Positions 8,383-15,242 of a stretch of DNA of 37,182 bases are shown here, in pieces (position 1 is the stretch's first letter; every line of letters begins with the position of its first letter). Source of the DNA: Bathymodiolus heckerae thiotrophic gill symbiont (GTDB taxonomy: Bacteria > Pseudomonadota > Gammaproteobacteria > PS1 > Pseudothioglobaceae); assembly GCF_900180345.1 (NCBI RefSeq), contig NZ_FXLV01000007.1, positions 1 through 37,182 of the forward strand. Direction: 5' to 3'. A model generated the notes under the pieces. The model saw only the letters and a program-made list of their open reading frames with translations. It did not search any database and was not told where the DNA came from. Both the position numbers and the translations under genes were made by a program.

Positions 8383-9090
8383 ATGAGTCTTATTTTTCGT
8401 CCTTTATTTGAAAAAGAAAGTTCAACTTATACTTATCTGTTGGCAGATTCAGACACCAAAGAGGCAGTAATTATTGATGCAGTTGATGAGACTCAGCAGC
8501 GAGATATTGGCTTGATTGAGGAGCTGGGTTTAGATTTAAAATACATCATCGAAACCCATGTACACGCCGACCATATCACCAGTTCTTGCCCTTTAAAGCA
8601 GAAGTTTAAGAATGCCAAGATTGTGCTTGGTGCAGCTAACTCAATGGCTTGTGCGGATATTTTAATCAAAGATGGTGAGCGCTTACAATTTGGGACATAT
8701 AGCATAAACGCAATCGAAACTCCGGGGCATACCAGTGGTTGTATGTCGTTTGTGTGCGAAGACAGGATTTTTACTGGAGATGCTTTGTTGATTAGGAGCT
8801 GCGGTCGGTGTGATTTTCAGGGTGGCTCGGCAGAAAAATTATTTAATTCTATTCAAAAAATATTCACCCTAGCCGATAAGGTTTTGGTTTATCCCGCTCA
8901 TGATTATGGCGGCAGAACGGTAAGTACTATTTGGGAAGAAAAACAATTCAATGAAATGATTGGCGGTGGTGTTGATAAAGACGAGTTTGTTGGGCGTGTC
9001 AATGCGATGGTGTTATCGCTACCTAAAAAAATCCATGTCGCTGTGCCAGCAAACCAAGTATGTGGCTCTAACATCTTATCTGATGGTTAA
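8383..9090 (+). CDS. Persulfide dioxygenase, ETHE1-like
   Basis: A metallo-beta-lactamase-fold non-haem iron enzyme that oxidises glutathione persulfide (GSSH) to sulfite and GSH in the cytoplasm. The 235-residue protein has the metal motif HVHADH (residues 59-64) followed by IT. It then has TPGHTSG, the ETHE1-specific GDALLIRSCGRCDFQGG block and PAHDYGG. These distinguish it from glyoxalase II. In a sulfur-oxidising cell it would connect zero-valent sulfur to sulfite oxidation. Start ATG follows AAAGAGGTTATT. The MITE lies just upstream and may have altered its promoter. The next gene overlaps its last 8 bases. Confidence 0.9.
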   Translation: MSLIFRPLFEKESSTYTYLLADSDTKEAVIIDAVDETQQRDIGLIEELGLDLKYIIETHVHADHITSSCPLKQKFKNAKIVLGAANSMACADILIKDGERLQFGTYSINAIETPGHTSGCMSFVCEDRIFTGDALLIRSCGRCDFQGGSAEKLFNSIQKIFTLADKVLVYPAHDYGGRTVSTIWEEKQFNEMIGGGVDKDEFVGRVNAMVLSLPKKIHVAVPANQVCGSNILSDG

Positions 9091-9328
9091 TGGCTATTCG
9101 CTAGACCCACACCCTAGGGCAAGTTTTGCCAAGGAGCAGTTTGCTGTGGTGCGGATTCCTCGTATTAAACGCGACCGTGTGCCTGCAGCCAGCGTAGAAG
9201 TTGTTAAAGACTTAGACACAGCCATTGCACAATCTGACCCCGATAATAAATATTATGCCGCCAAAGTAGCTGGCCCAGCACGCTCATCTGAAGGCACAAT
9301 GTTGTTTTATTTATTGGAAATGTATTAA
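9083..9328 (+). CDS. Small conserved-looking unknown protein
   Basis: An 81-residue product with no transmembrane segment. I do not recognise a family. I chose ATG 9083 because the upstream part of the frame only shadows the persulfide dioxygenase gene in another frame. The C-terminal half (KYYAAKVAGPARSSEGTMLFYLLEMY region) looks structured. The gene overlaps the dioxygenase by 8 bases, and its stop shares one base with the start of the hydrolase/TlpA gene. Such tight packing argues that it is real and co-translated with sulfur/redox genes. Confidence 0.55.
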   Translation: MVNGYSLDPHPRASFAKEQFAVVRIPRIKRDRVPAASVEVVKDLDTAIAQSDPDNKYYAAKVAGPARSSEGTMLFYLLEMY

Positions 9329-10572
9329 TGAAGTTGCTAACTCTTTTGCTGTTTTTATTGCCTGCATTTGTGTATGCGGGCGAAGCATTAGAAATAGAAT
9401 TAACCTCAGGCAACACAATTAGTATCGATGCGTATGCGGCAGATGATGAGATTTTATTTTTGTATCTTCCATCGGAGCGGGGTCTTGGCAAGGGCTATGT
9501 GGCAACGGCGCAGCAACTGTCTTTTTTTGAAAAAAGTGTGTGGGCAGTTGATTTGCATTCAAGTTATATGGCACCAAAACATCGTAGTAGTATTAATAGA
9601 TTCAATATTGATGATTTGGTAGAATTGATTGATATTTCTCAAACAAAAGGTTTTAAAACACTATTTTTTGTCGCTTCAGGCAGAGGAGCACAACTTGCAT
9701 TAAAGGCGGCACACCAATGGCAATTAACAAATCCAGATGCTGATTATTTAAAAGGTCATATTTTGCATTCTCCACATCTCATTTCTGGCAGTCCAGCTTT
9801 GGGCTCAAAAGCTAACTATGTTGATATTGCCAAAGCCAGCAATCTGCCAATATATGTGTTGTTGCCACAATACGGCACCAAATATTTTCGAGCAGATGAA
9901 ATCGCCCAAAACTTAAAAATAGGAGGCAGTTCTGTATTTATACATCGCTTGCGAGATGTGCATGGTGGGTTTCATATGCGGGACGATAAAGACCTGACTA
10001 AACAGGACATTAAGGCAAAATCAAGCTTAAGTGATATTTATTTAATGGCAGTTGACCTAATGTCCACAGTGCAAATACCCAGCGTATTAAAAGTGAAAAA
10101 TAGTATTAAAGCCAAACGCACAATTTCATTTAATGCACCTGAATTAAAGCCATATACAAGTAAACAAAATATAGCACTTGCATTGAATACTTATCAAGGT
10201 AAGCAAATGAATATTAACAATTTTAAGGGCAAGGCGCTGTTGGTTAATTTTTGGGCAAGCTGGTGTAAGCCTTGCGTGAAAGAAATCCCTTCTTTAATAC
10301 GATTACAGCAAAAATTAAAAGACCGAGGTTTTGTTGTTATTACCGTTAATATCGGTGAGTCTCATAAGCAAATCAAAGCGTTTATGCAAAAAGTTAAATT
10401 TGATTTTCCCATTATGATGGATACTCAAGGCAAGGCTATTAAAGATTGGGGGGTGTATGCATTTCCGTCAAATTTCTTGCTGGATAAAAATGGCGTTATT
10501 CGGTATGCTTATTTAGGCGCTTTAGAATGGGATGCAAAGCCTATTGTTGAGACCATTAAATCAATACTTTGA
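9328..10572 (+). CDS. Secreted alpha/beta-hydrolase-like and TlpA/ResA thioredoxin fusion
   Basis: A 414-residue protein with a clear signal peptide (residues 1-17, ending VYA). Residues about 20-255 resemble an alpha/beta hydrolase of the DUF3530 kind. The expected nucleophile elbow GxSxG reads ASGRG, with Gly in place of Ser, so esterase activity is doubtful. Residues about 280-414 form a TlpA/ResA-like thioredoxin domain with VNFWASWCKPC (WCKPC at 312-316) and the cis-Pro block YAFPSNFL. Such domains act in the periplasm as thiol-disulfide reductants, for example in cytochrome c maturation. It overlaps the upstream small gene by one base and the downstream flavoprotein by four. The thioredoxin call is secure; the N-terminal assignment is moderate. 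Confidence 0.78.
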   Translation: MKLLTLLLFLLPAFVYAGEALEIELTSGNTISIDAYAADDEILFLYLPSERGLGKGYVATAQQLSFFEKSVWAVDLHSSYMAPKHRSSINRFNIDDLVELIDISQTKGFKTLFFVASGRGAQLALKAAHQWQLTNPDADYLKGHILHSPHLISGSPALGSKANYVDIAKASNLPIYVLLPQYGTKYFRADEIAQNLKIGGSSVFIHRLRDVHGGFHMRDDKDLTKQDIKAKSSLSDIYLMAVDLMSTVQIPSVLKVKNSIKAKRTISFNAPELKPYTSKQNIALALNTYQGKQMNINNFKGKALLVNFWASWCKPCVKEIPSLIRLQQKLKDRGFVVITVNIGESHKQIKAFMQKVKFDFPIMMDTQGKAIKDWGVYAFPSNFLLDKNGVIRYAYLGALEWDAKPIVETIKSIL

Positions 10573-11753
10573 AGCTATATGATGTGATTATTATTGGTGC
10601 AGGTGCGGCAGGGCTAATGTGTGCAGCCCAAGCGTCAAGGCGAGGGCGCAAGGTTTTACTTTTGGATAAAGCAGAAAAAGCAGGTAAAAAGATTTTAATT
10701 TCAGGTGGCGGTAGATGTAATTTCACTAACTTGTATATTGAGCCTGAGGCGTATATTTCTCGTAATCCACATTTTTGCAAATCAGCATTATCGCGTTATA
10801 CGCAATGGGATTTTATTACGCTGTTAGAAAATGCAAATCTACATTGGACTGAGAAAACATTGGGGCAGTTGTTTTGTGATGAAAAATCAAGTGCAGTATT
10901 AAATATGCTGTTAGAGGAGTGCCAGCAAGTAGATATTCGGCTTAATACCAGTGTTGAAAAGATTGATTTTCAAGAGGGTTACAGGCTTATTAGCAATCAA
11001 GGGGATTTTCAAGCAGATTCATTGGTGATTGCAACGGGTGGGGCATCAATCCCCAAAATGGGTGCGACTGATTTTGGTTTGCAAATTGCCAAACAATTTG
11101 GCATTAAATCCATTCCCTTTAAACCCGCTTTAGTGCCTTTAACCTTTTCACAGAAAGATATTGAGCGCTATTTTAAGGGTTTGTCAGGGCTGGTAGTTGA
11201 TGCGCTTGTGCGTTGTAATAATCAAAGTTTTCGAGAAGGTGTGTTGATTACACATCGAGGTATTAGTGGTCCAGCAGTGTTGCAGATTTCTTCCTATTGG
11301 CGACAAGGCGACGCAATTAGCATTGATTTATTGCCTGATTTTGAGGTAAGTGATTGGTTGTTAACAATGCGTGATAAACACCCTAAGTCTGAATTAAAAA
11401 CTATTTTGAGCATCTATTTTCCAAAGCGCTTAGCCATTCGTTTGGCAGACACATTAACGGATAAGAATTTATCAGATAAGGCATTAAAGCAAATCAAAAA
11501 AGACGATTTGATTGCCTTAGGAAGTAAGCTTAACCACTGGGCGCTAATGCCAAGTGGCACCGAAGGTATGCGCACAGCTGAGGTTTGTGTAGGTGGTGTA
11601 AATACACAAGAATTGTCATCTAAAACCATGGAATCCACCCAACAAAAAGGCTTGTATTTTATCGGTGAAACCGTTGATGTAACAGGCTGGCTTGGGGGTT
11701 ATAATTTTCAATGGGCTTGGTCATCAGGCTGGGCAGCAGGGAAAGTAGTTTAA
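10569..11753 (+). CDS. HI0933/YhiN-type flavoprotein
   Basis: A 394-residue FAD-dependent oxidoreductase of the HI0933/YhiN (BaiN-like) family. The N-terminal Rossmann motif is GAGAAGLMCA. It is followed by the family hallmark KKILISGGGRCNFTN, a mid-protein ATGGASIPKMGATDFG block, and the C-terminal GGYNFQWAWSSGWAAG FAD-binding end. The substrate is not established for most members. The start is TTG at 10569, overlapping the stop of the TlpA fusion gene by four bases. This makes it part of the same operon as the persulfide dioxygenase group. Confidence 0.88.
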   Translation: MKLYDVIIIGAGAAGLMCAAQASRRGRKVLLLDKAEKAGKKILISGGGRCNFTNLYIEPEAYISRNPHFCKSALSRYTQWDFITLLENANLHWTEKTLGQLFCDEKSSAVLNMLLEECQQVDIRLNTSVEKIDFQEGYRLISNQGDFQADSLVIATGGASIPKMGATDFGLQIAKQFGIKSIPFKPALVPLTFSQKDIERYFKGLSGLVVDALVRCNNQSFREGVLITHRGISGPAVLQISSYWRQGDAISIDLLPDFEVSDWLLTMRDKHPKSELKTILSIYFPKRLAIRLADTLTDKNLSDKALKQIKKDDLIALGSKLNHWALMPSGTEGMRTAEVCVGGVNTQELSSKTMESTQQKGLYFIGETVDVTGWLGGYNFQWAWSSGWAAGKVV

Positions 11754-11768
11754 AAAAAATGCCTTTTT

Positions 11769-11797
11769 TTGTACATTTGTGTACAATTAGAGATAAT
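11769..11797 (+). promoter_or_regulatory. Promoter candidate with 18-bp operator-like dyad
   Basis: TTGTACA and TGTACAA form perfect 7-base arms around TTTG (11769-11786). The left arm doubles as a -35-like hexamer TTGTAC. It is 17 bases before GATAAT (11792-11797), a good -10. The start codon of the DUF4395 gene follows at 11815. A dyad covering the -35 and spacer is a typical repressor position. The regulator is unknown. Confidence 0.5.
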
Positions 11798-11814
11798 TCA
11801 ATCAACAATAAAAT

Positions 11815-12435
11815 ATGTTCGGATTTGGTGAAAAAGTTGCAGGTTATGATATTCTTATTTTTAACGAACGAGAAGTCCGAGCTGCCGCTGGAATCGTATT
11901 TTTATTTGCCTTTATCGCCTTTATGAATGGTTTTTTAACTGACAATAATGAGCCGACTAAGTTAATGGTATCGGTTTTTTTGTTGGACTTTTTTATTCGT
12001 ATCTTTGTCAATCCAAAATATGCACCCTCAATGGTTGTAGGGCGTTGGATGGTGAATAATCAAACCCCTGAATATGTCGGCGCACCACAAAAACGCTGGG
12101 CTTGGGCGTTTGGATTTTTCTTGGCATTGGTCATGTTTTATTTGGTGGTGCTCAACGATGTGCGTGGGCCAATCAACATTCTCACCTGTGCATTGTGTTT
12201 GGGATTATTGTTTTTTGAGGCAGTATTCGGTATTTGTATAGGATGTAAAGTATATAATGTATTCCACCAAGGTAGTGCAAAGCATTGCCTTGGTGAATCG
12301 TGTGATTTGAGCAAAAAACGCACAGTCATCCAAAGCCTAAATTTGGCGCAAAGGGTAATATTTACCCTGTCAATACTGGTGCTTTTTTACTTGGCATTTG
12401 GTGATGTTGTTACATTCTTGATTTTTAATAAATAA
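11815..12435 (+). CDS. DUF4395 family membrane protein
   Basis: A 206-residue inner-membrane protein with about five hydrophobic helices. The DUF4395 pattern is visible: an N-terminal soluble start, VNPKYAPSMVVGRWMV, a GAPQKRWAW loop, and a C-terminal part containing GICIGCKVY and KHCLGESCD. The four cysteines in two pairs, C-x-x-C and C-x4-C, may bind metal or form redox pairs. Function is unknown. It has a plausible promoter of its own at 11769-11797. It appears to be co-transcribed with the small secreted protein 9 bases downstream. Confidence 0.75.
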   Translation: MFGFGEKVAGYDILIFNEREVRAAAGIVFLFAFIAFMNGFLTDNNEPTKLMVSVFLLDFFIRIFVNPKYAPSMVVGRWMVNNQTPEYVGAPQKRWAWAFGFFLALVMFYLVVLNDVRGPINILTCALCLGLLFFEAVFGICIGCKVYNVFHQGSAKHCLGESCDLSKKRTVIQSLNLAQRVIFTLSILVLFYLAFGDVVTFLIFNK

Positions 12436-12444
12436 GGAAAAAAT

Positions 12445-12669
12445 ATGAAAAAAATATTCATTATATTAATGCTAACATTAAGTTTCAGCGCAATGGCGTT
12501 ATTTGGTCTTGGTGAAGACAAAAAAGATGCTAGCAAAGAAAAAACTGCCGAAGAGTGTGAAATTCCAACTTTTGCCAAAGTTATCGGACATGAAGACAAA
12601 TGGTTATTGCATAATGGTTGTCCGCCAAGAGAAAACACCAAAAAAGTAGAAAAACACACTTCTGAATAA
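12445..12669 (+). CDS. Small secreted Cys-containing protein
   Basis: A 74-residue precursor with a classical signal peptide (MKKIFIILMLTLSFSAMA). The mature part of about 56 residues is highly charged and holds two cysteines (EECEIP and NGCPP) that could form a disulfide or ligate a metal. AAGGAAAAAAT precedes the ATG. The family is not recognised. The tight spacing after the DUF4395 gene suggests a shared envelope or redox role. Confidence 0.65.
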   Translation: MKKIFIILMLTLSFSAMALFGLGEDKKDASKEKTAEECEIPTFAKVIGHEDKWLLHNGCPPRENTKKVEKHTSE

Positions 12670-12833
12670 TACCACTAGGCGTTACTTATGCAATTTGGTT
12701 GGGTGTTGGCATTGTTTTAGTTACCATTGCAGGTGTATTTTTATACAAACAAATGCCAAACATACCCGCCATTATTGGCATGGGTTTAATTATATTGGGG
12801 TTGTGCATATTTTTTCCCAAACCAGTTGGTTAA
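12666..12833 (+). pseudogene. EmrE-like SMR transporter relic (C-terminal half)
   Basis: The frame from 12669 to the TAA at 12831-12833 encodes 54 residues. It contains GVTYAIWLGVGIVLVTIAG and NIPAIIGMGLIILG, a clear match to TM3-TM4 of small multidrug resistance proteins (compare GVAYAIWSGVGIVL in EmrE). The N-terminal half, including TM1 with the essential membrane glutamate, is absent, and an in-frame TGA lies at 12663-12665. The secreted-protein gene now abuts the break. It is a non-functional remnant. Confidence 0.8.
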
Positions 12834-12839
12834 TTGGCG

Positions 12840-13421
12840 TTAAATAATATCACATGCCTTATCAAAACTTAAACGAGGCGATCTTGGAAAAATTTTACTA
12901 TGATCACCATGACCAATGCCGCACAAGAAAATAGATTTGGTTTTACCTTCTGGGAAAAATGTAGCATCCAAGGTTTGATTATTAAACCCACCCATCGGTC
13001 CGCAATCCAGCCCAACTGCACGGGCTGCCATCATAAAATAAGCCCCTTGCAAAGTTGCGTTCATCTCGCCTACTGATTTAATTTTGTCAGGTTTGCCCTC
13101 GTACCAACTTTTGGCATCGGTATGGGGAAATAAAAACGGAAGTTTTTCATAGAATTCTGCGTCATAAGCAATGATTGTGACCACAGGTGCGCTCATTGCT
13201 TTTTCTACATTTCCCTCGTCAAGGTGAGGTTTTAAACGCTGTTTTGCCTCATCTGATTTAACGAAAGTAAGTCGTGCTGGGCAAGTGTTAGCCGCTGTCG
13301 GGGCGAATTTCATCAATGCATAGATTTGCTGAATTTGCGCTTCAGATATGTCTTTCTCTAGCCAGCCATTGTGGCTTCTTGCTTGTGTAAATAAAGTGTC
13401 TAGTGTGTCATCTGTCAGCAT
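12840..13421 (-). CDS. RutE/HadB-like nitroreductase family protein
   Basis: A 193-residue FMN-dependent nitroreductase-fold protein. It closely follows the RutE pattern: LFTQARSHNGW near the start, FAPTAANTCPARLTFV, then FYEKLPFLFPH, GLDCGPMGGFN and the terminal SPRLSFDKA. RutE is proposed to reduce malonic semialdehyde in uracil catabolism. No other rut genes are visible, so a general NADH-dependent reductase role is just as likely. It is transcribed divergently from the SQR-like gene and convergently toward the SMR relic. Confidence 0.85.
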   Translation of the reverse strand: MLTDDTLDTLFTQARSHNGWLEKDISEAQIQQIYALMKFAPTAANTCPARLTFVKSDEAKQRLKPHLDEGNVEKAMSAPVVTIIAYDAEFYEKLPFLFPHTDAKSWYEGKPDKIKSVGEMNATLQGAYFMMAARAVGLDCGPMGGFNNQTLDATFFPEGKTKSIFLCGIGHGDHSKIFPRSPRLSFDKACDII

Positions 13422-13451
13422 AAAATACCCTCAATGGTTATAAAAAATAAT

Positions 13452-13491
13452 CAGAGTAGATTATATATTTGTTTGATTGTAAATTATCAAA
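13452..13491. promoter_or_regulatory. Divergent intergenic region with TTTGAT-N8-ATCAAA dyad
   Basis: Between the nitroreductase and SQR-like starts lies an inverted repeat, TTTGAT (13472-13477) and ATCAAA (13486-13491), with an 8-base spacer. On the minus strand TATAAT occurs about 40 bases before the nitroreductase start, with TTGATA 19 bases upstream, so the dyad overlaps that candidate promoter. The arms resemble FNR half-sites, but the spacer is 8 rather than 4, so FNR binding is not supported. Confidence 0.35.
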
Positions 13492-13547
13492 TAAATTCAA
13501 AAAAACTATTAAACAGATTTGAGTATGAAAATATAGGATCATAAAGA

Positions 13548-14678
13548 ATGAAAAAAATTACGATTATTGGGTCAGGTTTTGCAGGATTAACGGCAGTCAG
13601 AACGCTTAGAAAAAAAGACAAAACAGTGGAAATTATACTCATTTCTCCTAAAGCAGAGTTGGTGTATATGCCAAGTTTGATTTGGGTGCCATCAGGTGCA
13701 GCTGGTAAAAAAGATATTATTGTGTCATTGGATAATTTTTTTAAGCGACTAAATGTACACCATGTAGCAGGTAAGGTTGTTGGCTTAGAAAACGATGGCA
13801 GAGTGGTGCTTTTGGAAAACAAGACAAGAGTTGATAACGATGCTTTGATCATTGCCTCAGGCGGACGATTTATTAAAAAATTAGCAGGCATTGAAAACGC
13901 CATCACGCCTTGCGAAGGATTAAGTGCGGTGGAAGCAATACGAGACAGAGTAAAAGCGATGGAGGGTGGTAATATTGCCATTGGTTTTGCCTCTAACCCC
14001 AAAGAGCCGAGTGCGATGCGTGGCGGACCAATGTTTGAATTTTTGTTTGGTTTGGACACGCAGCTGCGACAAGAAGGGCGGCGTGATAAATTTAACCTCA
14101 CCTTCTTTACCCCTGCACAAAAGCCGGGTGCGCGTTTGGGCGAAAAGGCAGTTAAGGGTTTGCTGAACGAGATGAAAAAGCGCAATATTACCACTCATCT
14201 TGGTAATAAAATGAAAAAATTTGAAGCCAATAAAGTCATTACTGAAGGCGGTGAGTTTGATGCGGATTTGATTTTGTTTATGCCAGGGATGACTGGTAAT
14301 CAGTGGTTTGATAATACTGAATTGGCTCGTAGCGAAGGCGGACTGCTTAAGGCAGATAAATTTTGCCAAGTTGAAGGCGCTGATAAGGTATTTGTGGCAG
14401 GCGATTCAGGTAGTTTTCCAGGGCCAGAATGGATGCCAAAACAAGCACATATGGCAGATTTACAAGCCGAGGCAGCGGCTAACAATATGCTTGATGCGCT
14501 TAATGGAAAGCCAGCAAGCCACACTTTTAAAATTGAACTGATGTGTATTGTTGACTCAAATAATAAGGGTATATATATACAACGAACAATGACAGGCGGT
14601 TTAATGTTACCAAATTGTCGTCTACTGCACATTGCTAAGCGTTTATTTGGCTGGTGGTATTTACGCCAGTATCGTTAA
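13548..14678 (+). CDS. Sulfide:quinone oxidoreductase-like flavoprotein
   Basis: A 376-residue FAD protein of the SQR/flavocytochrome c sulfide dehydrogenase superfamily. It has GSGFAGL (8-14), the substrate-side block VYMPSLIWVPSG, LIIASGG, and FVAGDSGSF for FAD. MPKQAHMADLQAEAAANNM precedes a C-terminal amphipathic end (LFGWWYLRQYR) suited to membrane docking. SQRs oxidise sulfide and reduce quinone using a redox cysteine pair. Here cysteines are at 122, 273, 333 and 357. The usual Cys ahead of the GPxxEF block is missing (AMRGGPMFEF). It may therefore be a divergent SQR or another quinone-reducing flavoprotein. The start follows AAAGA closely. Confidence 0.72.
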   Translation: MKKITIIGSGFAGLTAVRTLRKKDKTVEIILISPKAELVYMPSLIWVPSGAAGKKDIIVSLDNFFKRLNVHHVAGKVVGLENDGRVVLLENKTRVDNDALIIASGGRFIKKLAGIENAITPCEGLSAVEAIRDRVKAMEGGNIAIGFASNPKEPSAMRGGPMFEFLFGLDTQLRQEGRRDKFNLTFFTPAQKPGARLGEKAVKGLLNEMKKRNITTHLGNKMKKFEANKVITEGGEFDADLILFMPGMTGNQWFDNTELARSEGGLLKADKFCQVEGADKVFVAGDSGSFPGPEWMPKQAHMADLQAEAAANNMLDALNGKPASHTFKIELMCIVDSNNKGIYIQRTMTGGLMLPNCRLLHIAKRLFGWWYLRQYR

Positions 14679-14738
14679 TTTGTTACACATTACTACAATT
14701 GTGGTAACATTAATCATCATTAACCATACGCCATATCA

Positions 14739-15077
14739 ATGAGTAATTGTTTATTTTGTAAAATTATTGCAGGCGATATTCCTGCTGAAAAAATTTATGA
14801 AGATGCTGATGTTTTGGCTTTTCATGATATTGGAGCACAAGCACCGCATCATTTTTTAGTTATTCCGAAAAAACATATTGCCACTCTAAACGATGTAGAT
14901 GATGCGGCTTTACTGGGCAAACTAACCTTAACTGCCAGTAAAATTGCCAAAGATTTGGGTTTTTCACAGGATGGTTACCGTGTGGTGATGAACTGTAATG
15001 AGCAAGGTGGTCAGACAGTTTATCACATTCACCTGCATTGTTTGGGCGGTAGAAATTTGAGCTGGCCACCAGGTTAG
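14739..15077 (+). CDS. hinT: HIT family purine nucleoside phosphoramidase
   Basis: A 112-residue histidine-triad protein that hydrolyses AMP-linked phosphoramidates. It begins with CLFCKIIAGDIPAEKIYED, the standard HinT N-terminus. It carries the catalytic triad HIHLH (residues 96-100), followed by LGGR and a terminal WPPG. Length is normal. The ATG has no obvious strong Shine-Dalgarno. Confidence 0.94.
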   Translation: MSNCLFCKIIAGDIPAEKIYEDADVLAFHDIGAQAPHHFLVIPKKHIATLNDVDDAALLGKLTLTASKIAKDLGFSQDGYRVVMNCNEQGGQTVYHIHLHCLGGRNLSWPPG

Positions 15078-15242
15078 TTTTAGCTTTATTTTTTCCTTTT
15101 ATTGTGTTAGACCTTTTAAAACCCTCAATTTCATAGTTTTGGCTATGCTTAATAAAGCTTTAAAAACCCTTATCTTTTAGGCGATATTTTTTGTCTAAAA
15201 AAGGTTAAAATTCACGCTTTATTTTTTACAACTCCCCTTATT

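Noticed and set aside
13472-13491. FNR box
   Set aside because: The half-sites TTGAT/ATCAA are present but separated by 8 bases instead of 4.
15078-15242. Glycine riboswitch upstream of gcvP
   Set aside because: The region is AT-rich with only short hairpins (for example CATAG/CTATG), and none of the conserved glycine riboswitch blocks is visible.
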